Notes: generated by a model not told the origin, from the letters alone. A stretch of DNA of 64,000 bases from Neodiprion pinetum (GCF_021155775.2 NC_060235.2:15091193-15155192); one strand, 5' to 3'; counted from the first letter of the stretch, positions 43,892 through 52,424 are shown. Numbers and translations: made by a program.

Positions 43892-44719
43892 ATGAGGATG
43901 TGCACACGGAAGAAACGCGGTGGTGGTTTGTTAAATAAAATCATCAATTATCTCCCAGTTGAATTGCATGTGCCAGGGTATCAGTACTGCGGACCTGAAA
44001 CGAAATTGGCCAAGAGGTTGGCTCGTGGAGATTCGGGGATCAATCCGCTGGATGCCGCGTGTAAAGACCACGACATTGCATACGCAAAGAATCGCGATAT
44101 CGCAGCAAGAAATCTTGCCGACAAAGCGCTCGCTGAGAAGGCGTGGAATCGCGTCTTGGCCAAGGACGCTAGTGTGGGTGAAAAGGCTGCAGCCTGGGGA
44201 GTCACCAACACCATGAAAGCTAAATCTAAACTCGGAATGGGCTTAGCTGCGAAGCGGTTGAAACTTGGAGCGGCTGCGAAGAAGAAATCTAGAACTGGCG
44301 GGAAGAGTAAACAGCGGAAGAGAACTGTGAATCTTAAATCTATCATCACAGCAGCAAAGGTCGCCATGCGACCGGGTTATGAAGCCGTTGAGTCGGCGTT
44401 GGCGGGTGCTCACGCGGCTGCGCGTGGGACTGGGAAGAATGCTCGTATGCCTCGCGTTATACCTGTGCCTGATAAAATTGGCGGCTTCCTGCCGTTTCTC
44501 ATTCCAATTCTGGCTGGTCTAAGCGCTACTGGAGCTCTTGCGGATGGTGCTGCGGGTATAGCTGAAGCTGTCAACGAAGCTAGTGTCAACAAACATCGGT
44601 TGAACGAGAACAAACGGCACAATACAACAATAGAGGCGATTGCTTTGGGCAAGGGATTATATCTGCGACCCTACCGCAGCGGAATGGGCCTGTACTCACA
44701 TCCGGCAAAAAACTTATAA
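43892..44719 (+). CDS. Polinton 1 PLA2 / pVI-like membrane-active minor capsid protein
   Basis: The preferred start is Met at 43892 (MRMCTRKKRGGG), because an earlier Met at 43859 would overlap the ATPase start. The N-terminal third is a parvovirus-type phospholipase A2 domain: Ca-loop YCGPETKL followed by the catalytic DAACKDHDIAY with the His-Asp pair. The middle is Lys/Arg-rich (AAKKKSRTGGKSKQRKRT). The C-terminal third has a hydrophobic segment (VPDKIGGFLPFLIPILAGL) and an Ala/Gly-rich stretch like the membrane-lytic pVI/pX-type proteins of adenovirus relatives. The role inferred from families is breaching endosomal membranes on entry. The frame is intact (276 codons from this start). In element 2 the same gene is split by a stop. 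Confidence 0.85.
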   Translation: MRMCTRKKRGGGLLNKIINYLPVELHVPGYQYCGPETKLAKRLARGDSGINPLDAACKDHDIAYAKNRDIAARNLADKALAEKAWNRVLAKDASVGEKAAAWGVTNTMKAKSKLGMGLAAKRLKLGAAAKKKSRTGGKSKQRKRTVNLKSIITAAKVAMRPGYEAVESALAGAHAAARGTGKNARMPRVIPVPDKIGGFLPFLIPILAGLSATGALADGAAGIAEAVNEASVNKHRLNENKRHNTTIEAIALGKGLYLRPYRSGMGLYSHPAKNL

Positions 44720-44721
44720 AG
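44714..44721 (+). promoter_or_regulatory. TATA-like box before the protease gene
   Basis: TTATAAAG at the end of the PLA2 gene, 52 bp upstream of the protease Met at 44773. One of a series of similar boxes before capsid genes. Confidence 0.45.
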
Positions 44722-44772
44722 CTACCACACCGAGCTCCCACCAACATTTATTCACGCAACTATGCTGAAAAT

Positions 44773-45078
44773 ATGAAAATTCCGCATTTTCGCGGCATTT
44801 TCATGCGGAATGATCTGCCTAAATCGGGAGCAAAAATGCGAGAATCCGCAATTATTAATATCGACGATAAAAACGGCCCAGGGACACATTGGGTTGCGTA
44901 CAAGAAAAATGGTGGCCATGTTGCGTATTTTGATAGTTTCGGTGATTTAAAACCGCCTAAGGACCTGATGAGGTATGTCGGTGTTGGTAGCGTTGAATAC
45001 AATCATAAGAGGTATCGGGAATATGATACTGTGATTTGTGGGCACTTATGCCACAAATTTCTCAGCGAGCAGTTATAA
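44773..45078 (+). CDS. Polinton 1 adenain-like maturation protease
   Basis: This is a small Ulp1/adenain-type cysteine protease. The catalytic His is in GPGTHWVAYKK, the acidic residue in YFDSFGDL, and the Cys in CGHLCHKFLSE, in the right order and spacing. The family cleaves capsid precursors during virion maturation. The frame from 44773 is 101 codons and begins at MKIPHFRGIFMR; in element 2 about 20 residues precede this point, and here the same frame is open upstream without another Met, so the N-terminus may be truncated by loss of the start. The gene sits between PLA2 and the minor capsid gene on the same strand, as in element 2. Confidence 0.85.
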   Translation: MKIPHFRGIFMRNDLPKSGAKMRESAIINIDDKNGPGTHWVAYKKNGGHVAYFDSFGDLKPPKDLMRYVGVGSVEYNHKRYREYDTVICGHLCHKFLSEQL

Positions 45079-45082
45079 AAAG
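45073..45082 (+). promoter_or_regulatory. TATA-like box before the minor capsid gene
   Basis: TTATAAAAAG, overlapping the protease stop, 29 bp upstream of the Met at 45111. Confidence 0.5.
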
Positions 45083-45110
45083 ACAAGTGCCGCAGGAGCA
45101 AGCATCAGTC

Positions 45111-45653
45111 ATGTCGGAATCATTTACGTTAACACTGTCAGGTGCATCTTCCAGCATCATAATATCCACGGGAAGCTGTGAAATTGAGGATATTGAAAAA
45201 TGTCTGCGTGAGGAGCTACCCTCCGATATCACCCTTAGTCTGAGAGCCAACTACAACGAGCTGAACAGTGAAGTCACGTGCAATCATGTGGTAGACTTCA
45301 AATCCAAAGATTCCATCGGCCGATTATTGGGGTTTGAAGCGGTTGAGCTAGCACGAGACGTTACTCAAAAATCTGAATTACCAGTGGCTATACTGAAGGT
45401 TAATACTTTACGCGTTGAGTGTAACATAACCGCTGGGGCGTACATAATCGAGCGTCGAGCTCACACGATTTATGAACTTTGCCCAACCGTTCCATCCGGA
45501 TATAAGATTGTGTTAGTGCCTGCCAGCATCATTTACCTACCAATTGCCGTATTGTCGATACAGAATTTACAGCTGAAAATAGTTTATCAGGACGACGAGC
45601 TAATTATTTTTCGCGGCAAAACTGTGCGTTTACACGTGAAAACGCTGAAATAA
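45111..45653 (+). CDS. Polinton 1 minor capsid (penton-like) protein, internally shortened
   Basis: The start at 45111 (MSESFTLTLSGAS) matches the start region of the element-2 homologue at 57353 (MTLTISGTSS). Shared segments are GSCEIEDIEKCL / GSYEINDIKKYL, GRLLGFEAVEL / AQLLGFTPRVL, AILKVNTLRVECNITAGAY / TILKVNALRVECSITTGTY and a C-terminal VRLHVK. Position next to the protease and major capsid genes, and a beta-rich make-up, fit the single-jelly-roll penton protein of Polintons. About 45 residues present near the N-terminus of the element-2 copy are missing here in frame, so this copy has an internal deletion that would remove the first beta strands. Confidence 0.75.
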   Translation: MSESFTLTLSGASSSIIISTGSCEIEDIEKCLREELPSDITLSLRANYNELNSEVTCNHVVDFKSKDSIGRLLGFEAVELARDVTQKSELPVAILKVNTLRVECNITAGAYIIERRAHTIYELCPTVPSGYKIVLVPASIIYLPIAVLSIQNLQLKIVYQDDELIIFRGKTVRLHVKTLK

Positions 45654-45690
45654 TGAGGATCGTGTTTGAGGCGAGAAAGTTGGGTAAAAG

Positions 45691-45698
45691 TTATAAAA
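45691..45698 (+). promoter_or_regulatory. TATA-like box before the small ORF/major capsid gene
   Basis: TTATAAAA, 18 bp upstream of the small ORF start at 45709 and about 180 bp upstream of the major capsid start. Confidence 0.45.
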
Positions 45699-45708
45699 GT
45701 CAGACGTC

Positions 45709-45885
45709 ATGAGCAAAAATCATCAGTCGCCCGACACCTCTGACAACGTTTACACCGCCTACGAGACTGACACCTCTGAACGTTCGGTTTCTCCAGAGCC
45801 TAGGTCTTCGATTACGTGGAAATTTTGGAAAATAAAAATTCGTGTTCGCTGCATCCTGTGCGTGTTACCATGGAAGAAACTATAA
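45709..45885 (+). CDS. Small ORF overlapping the start of the major capsid gene
   Basis: A 58-codon frame begins MSKNHQSPDTSDNVYTAYE, is rich in Ser/Thr/Glu in the first half, and turns basic and hydrophobic (WKFWKIKIRVRCILCVLPWK) before the stop at 45883-45885. It overlaps the major capsid start (45870) by 16 bp in another frame. In element 2 the equivalent place (minus strand, about 56460-56590) also has a frame ending in a hydrophobic-basic segment (FCCFIIRYFPWRKKS), broken upstream. The family is unknown; a single-pass or membrane-binding peptide is possible. Confidence 0.4.
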   Translation: MSKNHQSPDTSDNVYTAYETDTSERSVSPEPRSSITWKFWKIKIRVRCILCVLPWKKL

Positions 45886-47080
45886 GAATACAGAAATCTG
45901 TGGGATTCGACGAATCGATTGCGCACTCTGAGATTCATGCTCATCAGCCGCTTGCATCATCCAGCTGCCAGAACAACGATGAAATCCATATTGTTGTCCA
46001 ACATCAAGACTTGTGCCTACTGCCCAGTAAAAGCTTTCTCCACATTCACGGAAAAATTACAAAGGACCATGGTGTAAATGCCGTGACGACTACGAAATTG
46101 ATCAATATGGCTGTTTGCCATCTGTTTGTGGAAGTTTGCCACGAGTTAAACGGTGTGGACATTGATCGGAATAAAAATGCTGGTATCACCAGCGTTATGA
46201 CGTGGCACTTATCCCTAAGCCCGGGTCACCAATATAGTCTGGCGAATACCAGCTGGTTGAGCGATGATGCCGAACTAGCCGATGCTTCTGGAAACGACGT
46301 TGTTCTACCGTTGAATTATATGCTGGGCTTCGCCGAAAATTATTGTCGAGTCATCGTCAATGGCAAACACAAGTTGATTCTCACACGCTCCAACACCGAT
46401 TTGAATGCGGTGATTCAAACCCCGCCCGCGGAAAACTTTAAGATTACCCTTAATAGAATCGAGTTGTTGCTACCCTACATCAAACTGGCCGATAAACCGG
46501 AAATCCAGCTACTTAACTACATTCCCAAGGATCCGGCCATATCCATGAGTTTTTGTTCTTAGGAAATGTACGTGTATCCGATGCTCCCGTCAACGACGCG
46601 GCATGTGTGGACGGTGAAGACATCGATGCAGTTGAAAAAGCCGAGATATGTCGTTCTAGGATTCCAAACTGCACGAAGAAACGGTCCCCAGAAAAATGCC
46701 AGTGAATTTGATCATTGTCGAATCAGAGATGTAAAACTCTTCCTTAACTCGCAGTGTTATCCCTACTGGAATATGAATCTTGATATATCCAATAATCAGT
46801 ACGCCATTCTCTACAACATGTATGTTCAATTTCAAACCGTCTACTACACAAAGAGGCCGAACCTCTGTTATCGAAGCGTGAATTTACAAACCGAGCTCCC
46901 CTCATTGTTATCGATTGCTCGAAACAGAATGAATCGTTGAAAACCGGACTGGTGGATATTCGAATGTTATTTGACTCGAGCGTAGAATTTCCCGCAAACA
47001 CTGTAGCCTATTGCATGTTCTTGCACGATCGTATTGTCGAATACAACCCGATTAGCGGCACGGTTAAGGGATTGGTATAA
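45870..47080 (+). pseudogene. Polinton 1 major capsid protein
   Basis: The start chosen (MEETIRIQKSVGFDES) matches the element-2 copy (MEEEILNIQTPVVFDES). The first frame (to 46562) shows the N-terminal jelly roll, with conserved segments such as HKLILTRSNTDLNAVIQT and LLPYIKLADKPE. A TAG at 46560-46562 interrupts it, and the same frame resumes with YPMLPSTTRHVWTVKTS. A frameshift near 46880 leads into a third frame ending at TAA 47078-47080. Double jelly-roll major capsid proteins form the icosahedral shell in Polintons. Two lesions inactivate this copy. The preceding PLA2, protease and minor capsid genes are in the same direction. Confidence 0.82.
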
Positions 47081-47374
47081 GTCAATTTTGGGTTCGGATG
47101 TTTAATTATTATTATTATTATTCAATGAATAATGAAAATATGTATAAGGTTATTTGCTCAATTTCAAATACGATGATCTATCATCATTATTATGTATGAG
47201 CTGAAAACGGAATGTAATTGTTGATAAATGAAAAACATCTATTCAAAGCATTCAACCGCTAGTATATGTATATTTATTTTAGATTTATTCGAATGAATTA
47301 TATTACTGAAAATTAGGTGTAACTGTAATTCGGAATATATATATAACTACATTAAATTCTATTAATATTTTTTT
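47081..47374. other. Convergent intergenic stretch
   Basis: AT-rich, with ATT repeats, between the major capsid gene and the convergent unknown gene. No other feature is visible. Confidence 0.6.
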
Positions 47375-47935
47375 CTACGCATGATATTTACATTTTTTTG
47401 TTTTGTTGAATAGACAAAACGATTTCGCGAGAGACCCCGTGCACTTCTTGACATACCACTTCTTCAACCACTGAACATTTTCGAAGGCGCAGTTGTATCC
47501 CGTTGAAGCGTTTCCATGATAATCACAGCACCAACCCGCCTCTTCGATATGTTTCAGTTTTTCCAGTGATAGTGGTGAAATGTGTAAATCCTCCATGTTT
47601 ATTACTTGCTTTGCCCCATCAAGGATCTTCGTCAGCCATCGTTTCTTCTCCTCGCCATTGACATATACATAGCATGCATATTTAACAGCCTTTATTAAAA
47701 TCTTCTGCACCTCAGCATAAGGTTCAATTCCCGCATTCCATGGTATTCCATGAAAATTGTGTGTTAGCTAAGCGTTAGTAGCTTTGTGTTCAGTTGGTAG
47801 ATCTGCCCAAGCGTACGGCGGTTTGAAGAGAATGCGGCTCAAACCCGATGAGTTTATGTTTATGATGCAAAGTTCCTTGGGTATAAATTTATCGTCGGGG
47901 CCAATGAAACTTTGAATGTCCATGATCATCTCCAT
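47375..47935 (-). pseudogene. Conserved Polinton gene of unknown function (nuclease-like?), one stop
   Basis: The start (MEMIMDIQSFIGP at 47935) and the body (LFKPPYAWADLP, GEEKKRWLTKIL, YNCAFENVQWLKKWYV) match the minus-strand frames at 54663-55241 of element 2 (MELIVDIQGFRRP, FFKPPHEWDCL, GEEKRDWLLKIV, FCAAQNVLILQNWL). A TAG at 47768-47770 splits it in frame; otherwise it is open for about 187 codons. The pattern of an early D in a beta strand, a central EKxxWL helix and a late Cys-His/Asn-containing helix would be compatible with a DEDD-type exonuclease, but this is a guess; no family was recognised with certainty. Confidence 0.55.
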
Positions 47936-48309
47936 ATTGCAAGTTGGAACAGTGCTTTTTGTTAAGCTCAAATTGCTCATTTGTCACAAAAAAATTCAAA
48001 TTTTTGTATTCGCACCCATGATATTTCATTCGTAGAATGCCCTCGATTATCGTTTTCTGCATCCCGTTGAATTGCACCACATCATTTTCCATGAGACTTA
48101 CGATTCGGAGGGGGGGGGGGGGGGGGTAAAAATATTTCGAATTGCTCGAATTGCTCATTTAGCGCGAGAAGAATACTCGTGCCGTACTTAGTATTTACAC
48201 GTCTAACCCCCGTTGCGTTGTACTCCTCCCCAACCTCCAGATCCGGCATTCTCGTAGTGGGCAGCGTTTCCAGGCAACAGACGAGGTTAATTTTATTTAG
48301 ATCCATCAC
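47889..48309 (-). pseudogene. Conserved small Polinton gene of unknown function, broken at a G run
   Basis: The 5' part (48309 downwards) carries MDLNKINLVCCLETLP, MPDLEVGEEYNATGVRRVNT and TSILLALNEQFEQFEIFLP. It matches the element-2 gene at 54192-54500 (LSDLEVYFEYRVSGVRRVKT, KIVLDLGDSFTIFLP). A run of G at 48109-48126 (plus strand) shifts the frame and makes a poly-Pro stretch; similarity continues in another frame (ILRMKYHGCEYKNLNFFV) downstream. A compact beta-rich protein of about 110 residues is suggested, maybe an OB-fold-like nucleic-acid binder, but that is inference. It is the outermost gene on this side of both elements. Confidence 0.6.
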
Positions 48310-48449
48310 ATTCGATGCAGATTTTATAAATTTGACGTACTATGGATACTGAAGTTCACAATAGGAAAACTATGAGCACAATATAACGTGTTGAATGAAC
48401 TCGCGATTTATAAACCAACCAACCACACTCTCCCCCCATAATAAATTCT

Positions 48450-48925
48450 TGAACGTGAAAGTTTACGGATCATCAACAACATCCCGAGCCTATCTAATTG
48501 CTGTGTCGTCATCCGGCCAAGTAACTCAAGAGAATGTATTCTAAGTATGTGGAAAATAATATTTTCGCCCTAGGGGCAAACTATTAGCGTGAAAGTTTAC
48601 GGATGACGGTGAAAAAATCAAAATGGCTGCTCATCCGACCAAGCAAAAAATCTCATGATCAAACTGTCTGACGATAAAAAAATCAAAATAGCTGCTCATC
48701 CGACTAAGGAAAATCAAAATGGCTGCTATCAAAACGGCCGTTCGTCTGACGGCAAAATCAGTCGAAAATGATGATGACGTCATGTATGTTAACATCCGGT
48801 TGCAATATCATGGGTAAGGCTTACCATCGTGGGGGGTAACATACCGACTGCCGGTAAGGTAGGGAGAAAGGAGGGAGCCGGTACGCCGCCATTTTTCGGG
48901 TTAGAACCAGCGTATCTACGCTACT
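48450..48925 (-). repeat. Right terminal inverted repeat of Polinton 1
   Basis: Reverse complement of 30833-31308 with base differences and small indels, ending CGTATCTACGCTACT next to the TTTGTC duplication. Confidence 0.88.
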
Positions 48926-48931
48926 TTTGTC
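48926..48931. repeat. Target-site duplication of Polinton 1, right copy
   Basis: TTTGTC directly after the element end CTACT; identical to 30827-30832. Confidence 0.9.
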
Positions 48932-48987
48932 TCATAGTTTGCTCATTCGTCAAGAAATCAAGTTAATAATGCTGAAAATCTTTGTAG

Positions 48988-49201
48988 GATAGTGATGGTG
49001 ATGGGATTGGCGATCTACAAGGCATTATATCCCGTTTGGACTACCTTGAAGACACTGGCTTCACTGGCTTTTCCCTGACGCCTATTTACCCATCACCACA
49101 GGTTGATGGAGGTTACGACGTTTCGAACTTCACTGGTATCGATCCAATTTTCGGTCAATTTGAGGATTTCCAAGAGCTAGTGAACACGGCTCATCAAAAA
49201 A
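48988..49201 (+). CDS. Maltase-like gene B, exon encoding barrel start
   Basis: The acceptor TTTGTAG ends at 48987, the donor AAAAAA|GTACAA is at 49201/49202. The exon begins DSDGDGIGDLQGIISRLDYL and continues with YPSPQVDGGYDVSNF (conserved Ca-site and beta-2 region of GH13_17). It joins the exon ending YPKSFQ at 10554 in phase. A one-base remainder is carried to the next exon. Confidence 0.85.
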
Positions 49202-49391
49202 GTACAAATCATTATTAACTTAAGACACACTTACTGTTTAGAGTTTCTACTAAGTTTCTACTTAGTTCGCTTTTTGCAAAACAGAGGAACTAGAATATTC
49301 ACACACACACATCATAAAATATACTCATTGTTCAAGAAAACATGATTAATAGTATTTGCAAAGATAAATAATCAATGGTTATTACTTTCAG

Positions 49392-49965
49392 ATTTGAAAG
49401 TTATTTTGGACTTTGTCCCTAATCATTCCAGTAATGAGCACATCTGGTTCCAAAATTCTGTTGCACGTGTCGAGCCCTACACTGACTACTACGTCTGGAA
49501 GGATGGAGTCAGTTCAGGCAACGTAGTTCAGCCGCCAAACAACTGGCTTAGTGTATTCGGTGGCTCTGCGTGGACGTGGAATGAGCAGAGACAACAGTAC
49601 TACCTACACCAATTTCATGAGAGTCAACCAGATCTTAATCTCCGCAACTCTGCTGTAGTTACAGAAATCACTGACGTTCTCAGATTCTGGCTTGACCAAG
49701 ATGTCGATGGTTTTCGCATTAGTTCAGTCGCTCATCTTTTTGAAGATGCCAGCTTTCTGGATGAACCTTTGAACGAGGAAGCTAGTTCAGGAGTTACAGA
49801 AACAGACTACGAATACCTTCGACATATTTACACAACTGATCTTGATGAAACTATAGATATTATTTATCAGTGGCGAGCTGTCGTCGATGAATACTCGACC
49901 CGACCGGATAGTGAAACCAAAATACTTGTTACTGATTCAACTGCTCGTCAAAATGTCATTACCAG
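49392..49965 (+). CDS. Maltase-like gene B, catalytic exon with both acids replaced
   Basis: The acceptor TACTTTCAG ends at 49391, the donor ACCAG|GTATTA is at 49965/49966. GH13 region I is intact (VILDFVPNHSSNEH). Region II reads DVDGFRISSVAHLFED, where active maltases have GFRxDAV: the catalytic nucleophile Asp is Ser (codon AGT). Region III reads TKILVTDSTARQN, where active enzymes have a Glu acid/base (TEAY-like): the Glu is Asp. The frame is open, the splice sites are good and all other motifs are in place, so the protein may be made but is very unlikely to hydrolyse sugars. It is either a pseudoenzyme with another role, as known for the GH13-like heavy chains of amino acid transporters, or a young pseudogene. 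Confidence 0.88.
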
Positions 49966-50065
49966 GTATTACCTCCAATGTCAAACCATAATATAATATG
50001 GCGACTATTATTTTGTCACTGATCAATTTTCAAGAAAATAAGTTGATAGCATTTATTATATTCAG

Positions 50066-50657
50066 ATATTTCGGTAACCAAACTCATGAAGGAGCCCACA
50101 TACCATTGAACTTTGGCTTTATTTCAAACCTGAGACGAGAATCGACAGCATATGACTTCGTAGAAATGGCAGAAGAATGGTTCTCTGCCTTGCCCCACGG
50201 TAGAACCTCAAACTCAATTTTCGGAAATCACGATGTCAGCCGTATAGCCTCAAGGTTCTTTTTGAATCGAGTCGACAGCCTTAATATGCAGCTTCTCTTG
50301 TCACCGGGCACCGCATTTACTTATCAAGGCGAAGAATTGGGTTTACTCGATACACTAATATTGTATGAAGAAACTGAAGACCCTGGTGCAATCGCCGCGG
50401 GGCCAAATCGTTTTGAACTATTCACCCGTGACCCAGCAAGAACTCCCTTTCATTGGGATGGGTCAACTTCAGCCGGATTTTCCTTAAACTCCTCAACTTG
50501 GCTCCCAGTAAATCCTAACTACCTAGTCCGAAATGTGGCTATCCAATCGGCAGCTACTAGAAGCATGTATCAAACTTATAAGGCGCTGCTCGATATCAGA
50601 CAATCTGAAACTATCAAGCGTGGATCGATTACCTTCAAATCTGCAAACGATGGCATG
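50066..50657 (+). CDS. Maltase-like gene B, region IV exon (last exon visible)
   Basis: The acceptor TATATTCAG ends at 50065 and the frame continues in phase (YFGNQTHEGAHIPLNF). Region IV is intact (IFGNHDVSRIASRFF), followed by GTAFTYQGEELGLLD and RDPARTPFHWDGSTSAGFSL. A donor ATG|GTAAAT at 50657/50658 is likely; without splicing the frame stops at TGA 50688-50690, which would truncate the C-terminal beta domain and the expected GPI tail. No further exon was found before the second Polinton, so the remaining exons are lost or lie to the right of the window. Confidence 0.82.
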
Positions 50658-50789
50658 GTAAATATACTGATTGCAGTAAACACATTTTGACAGAAGTAAG
50701 CCAGGAATAAAATTTCATCCTGGTGTTGGACATCTAATGCACAAAGACATTATATCACATACAGTTGGTACATACGAAGACGTTATAGA

Positions 50790-51533
50790 GGTGTGGCTAT
50801 TGAATAACCGGACTCAATTCATAACAGTTTTTATTCGTCACCAATTACGGCAGAAGTTCTTTCGCCTTTAATGCACTCCCCTTGGCGATCCCTACACTGC
50901 TGCATACGATGATTCCATTGTTGAAATCAGTGCTAGAAGTCCTCTTCTGTCATCTGCTTGAGAACCTCTGTCGCTTTTGCTTTAACCGCTTCCACACTTC
51001 CAAATCTTATCCCCTTCAGTGCCGACTTGACCTCGAGAAATAGAAAAAAGTCACAGGAGGCAAGCTCAGGCGAGTACGGTGGATATTCCAACACGATGAC
51101 GCCGTATTTTGCGAGGAACGCACAGACAAGGCAGAATGGGTTGGTGCATTGCCTTGGTGAAGGATCCAGGGCTTGGTCTTCCACAAATCGGGTCTTCGTC
51201 CTCTCACACGCTCACGTAGGGCCATCAGAACCTTGATGTAGAACCGTACTCGTCCGACCTTACCCCCCGTGACTTGTTTCTATTTCCCAAAATCAAGTCG
51301 GCGCTGAAGGGGATAAGATTTGGAAGTATAAAAGCGGTTAAAGCAAAAGCGATGGAGGTTCTCAACCAGCTGACAGAAAAGGACTACCAGCACTGCTTTT
51401 AACGATGGCAACGTCGTATGGAGCGGTGTAGGGATCGCCAAGGGGAGTACATTGAGGGCGAAAACACTTCTGCTGTAATTGGTGATGACTAAAAACTATT
51501 ATGACTTCAGTCCGGTTATTTAATAGCCATACA
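50790..51533. mobile_element. Palindromic mariner: two 3' halves head to head
   Basis: Both ends carry the same terminal repeat (GGCTATT(A/G)AATAACCGGACT on one strand or the other). The left half, read on the minus strand, encodes the C-terminal mariner transposase with YPPYSPELASCDFFLFLE (the third catalytic Asp region) and VKSALKGIRFGSVEAVKAKA. The right half, read on the plus strand from about 51236, encodes the same C-terminus again (LFLFPKIKSALKGIRF, TEKDYQHCF). The halves meet near 51230. The N-terminal half of the transposase is absent. It is a dead, rearranged copy. Confidence 0.82.
50933..51225 (-). pseudogene. Mariner transposase C-terminus, left half
   Basis: Two overlapping minus-strand frames; YSPELASCDFFLF corresponds to the D(34)D motif YSPDLAPxDFFLF with the final Asp intact. 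No start and no first two catalytic Asp residues. Confidence 0.8.
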
Positions 51534-52424
51534 ATAATATTCGTTTTAAAATAGATGCTAGAGATTTCTTCAACGTAATGTTAATATAAACTTGCAGTAA
51601 CTTGACGTTTTCACTAACAAGGTGATATCACACTAAGTATATCGCAGGTTTGGATGAGCTTTAGATACGTTGCTTTGGAGTAAAAAAAAATGGAATACAT
51701 TGCGCCAGTTTTGAAAAATCCGAGATTGAAAAGTAATTTTCACGGCTTGCATGAAGCACCGAGTAGTAGCAAAATGGCCACCGAAATTGAACGTGAATCC
51801 ATTGGACAAAATAAATTTTAACCTTTCGCATGACACCCGTCATACCGTCAAAAAGCTAGGAGTATTCCGATCTATCTTTTTTAACGTTAGGTTGGTAGCA
51901 GTTCATTGCACGCGGTAGGCAGTTTTGTCTTGTGCAAGATCGCTGCATGTATTGACGCATACGCATTTAACCTGTCCTTTTCACCATAAATTCACGGTAA
52001 AGCACGATCCTATACTGAAAAGTTGCAATGTTGAAGGAGTATTACATAAAAAGTTTGAGGGGTTATTTTATTATAACGTGCGTCGGAACAGGCTAATTTT
52101 CTAAATTTATTTGGAAAAAACGACTGGCGCAATACTGATAACTTTTTGCTATGAATTTAAGTACACATTGAGGAATGTGTTCAAAGAGTTTATTTAGAAA
52201 AGAAAAAAATTTAAGTAAGATGACTCCGGGCCTTTCAATGACATGACCCGCGGTCGGTCCGTATGCATGACACCAAGTGTCAGTGGAACGAGACACAAAA
52301 AAGGATATGCTCATTAACTATATCGTGTTTGATTTCGGCTGACGGAGCTTTACTTCTCTATAGTGAGGAAAAAGGCAACTCAATCTTGATCAAAGTTTTT
52401 GCTTGGATATACGTTTCATTATTA
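51534..52424. other. Stretch without recognisable features
   Basis: No coding exon of maltase gene B and no element end could be found. Open frames are short. Confidence 0.5.

Larger units (their letters stand above)
30833..48925. mobile_element. Complete Polinton/adintovirus-type element 1 (18,093 bp)
   Basis: The ends AGTAGTATAGATGCG and, in reverse, AGTAGCGTAGATACG begin with AG as Polintons do, and the element is flanked by perfect 6-bp direct repeats TTTGTC (30827-30832 and 48926-48931), the integrase signature. Gene content is the classic set: protein-primed DNA polymerase B, RVE integrase, packaging ATPase, PLA2/pVI-like protein, adenain-like protease, minor and major capsid proteins. 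A copia (36753-41221) and a SINE composite (41473-42385) are later insertions, so the original element was about 13 kb. Polymerase, integrase, major capsid and others are broken. It sits in an intron of maltase-like gene B. Confidence 0.93.
10555..48987 (+). other. 38.4-kb intron of maltase-like gene B
   Basis: The donor GTAAGG at 10555 and the acceptor ATCTTTGTAG ending at 48987 bracket 38,433 bp. Both neighbouring exons are in the same orientation and join in phase at a conserved maltase splice site. The interval contains a LINE, SINE-like repeats, foldbacks, MITEs, a Mutator-like remnant, a Penelope-like remnant, a complete Polinton and a nested copia. Of the intron, 18.1 kb is the Polinton plus its passengers. 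Whether the gene is still spliced across this distance is unknown. Confidence 0.75.
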
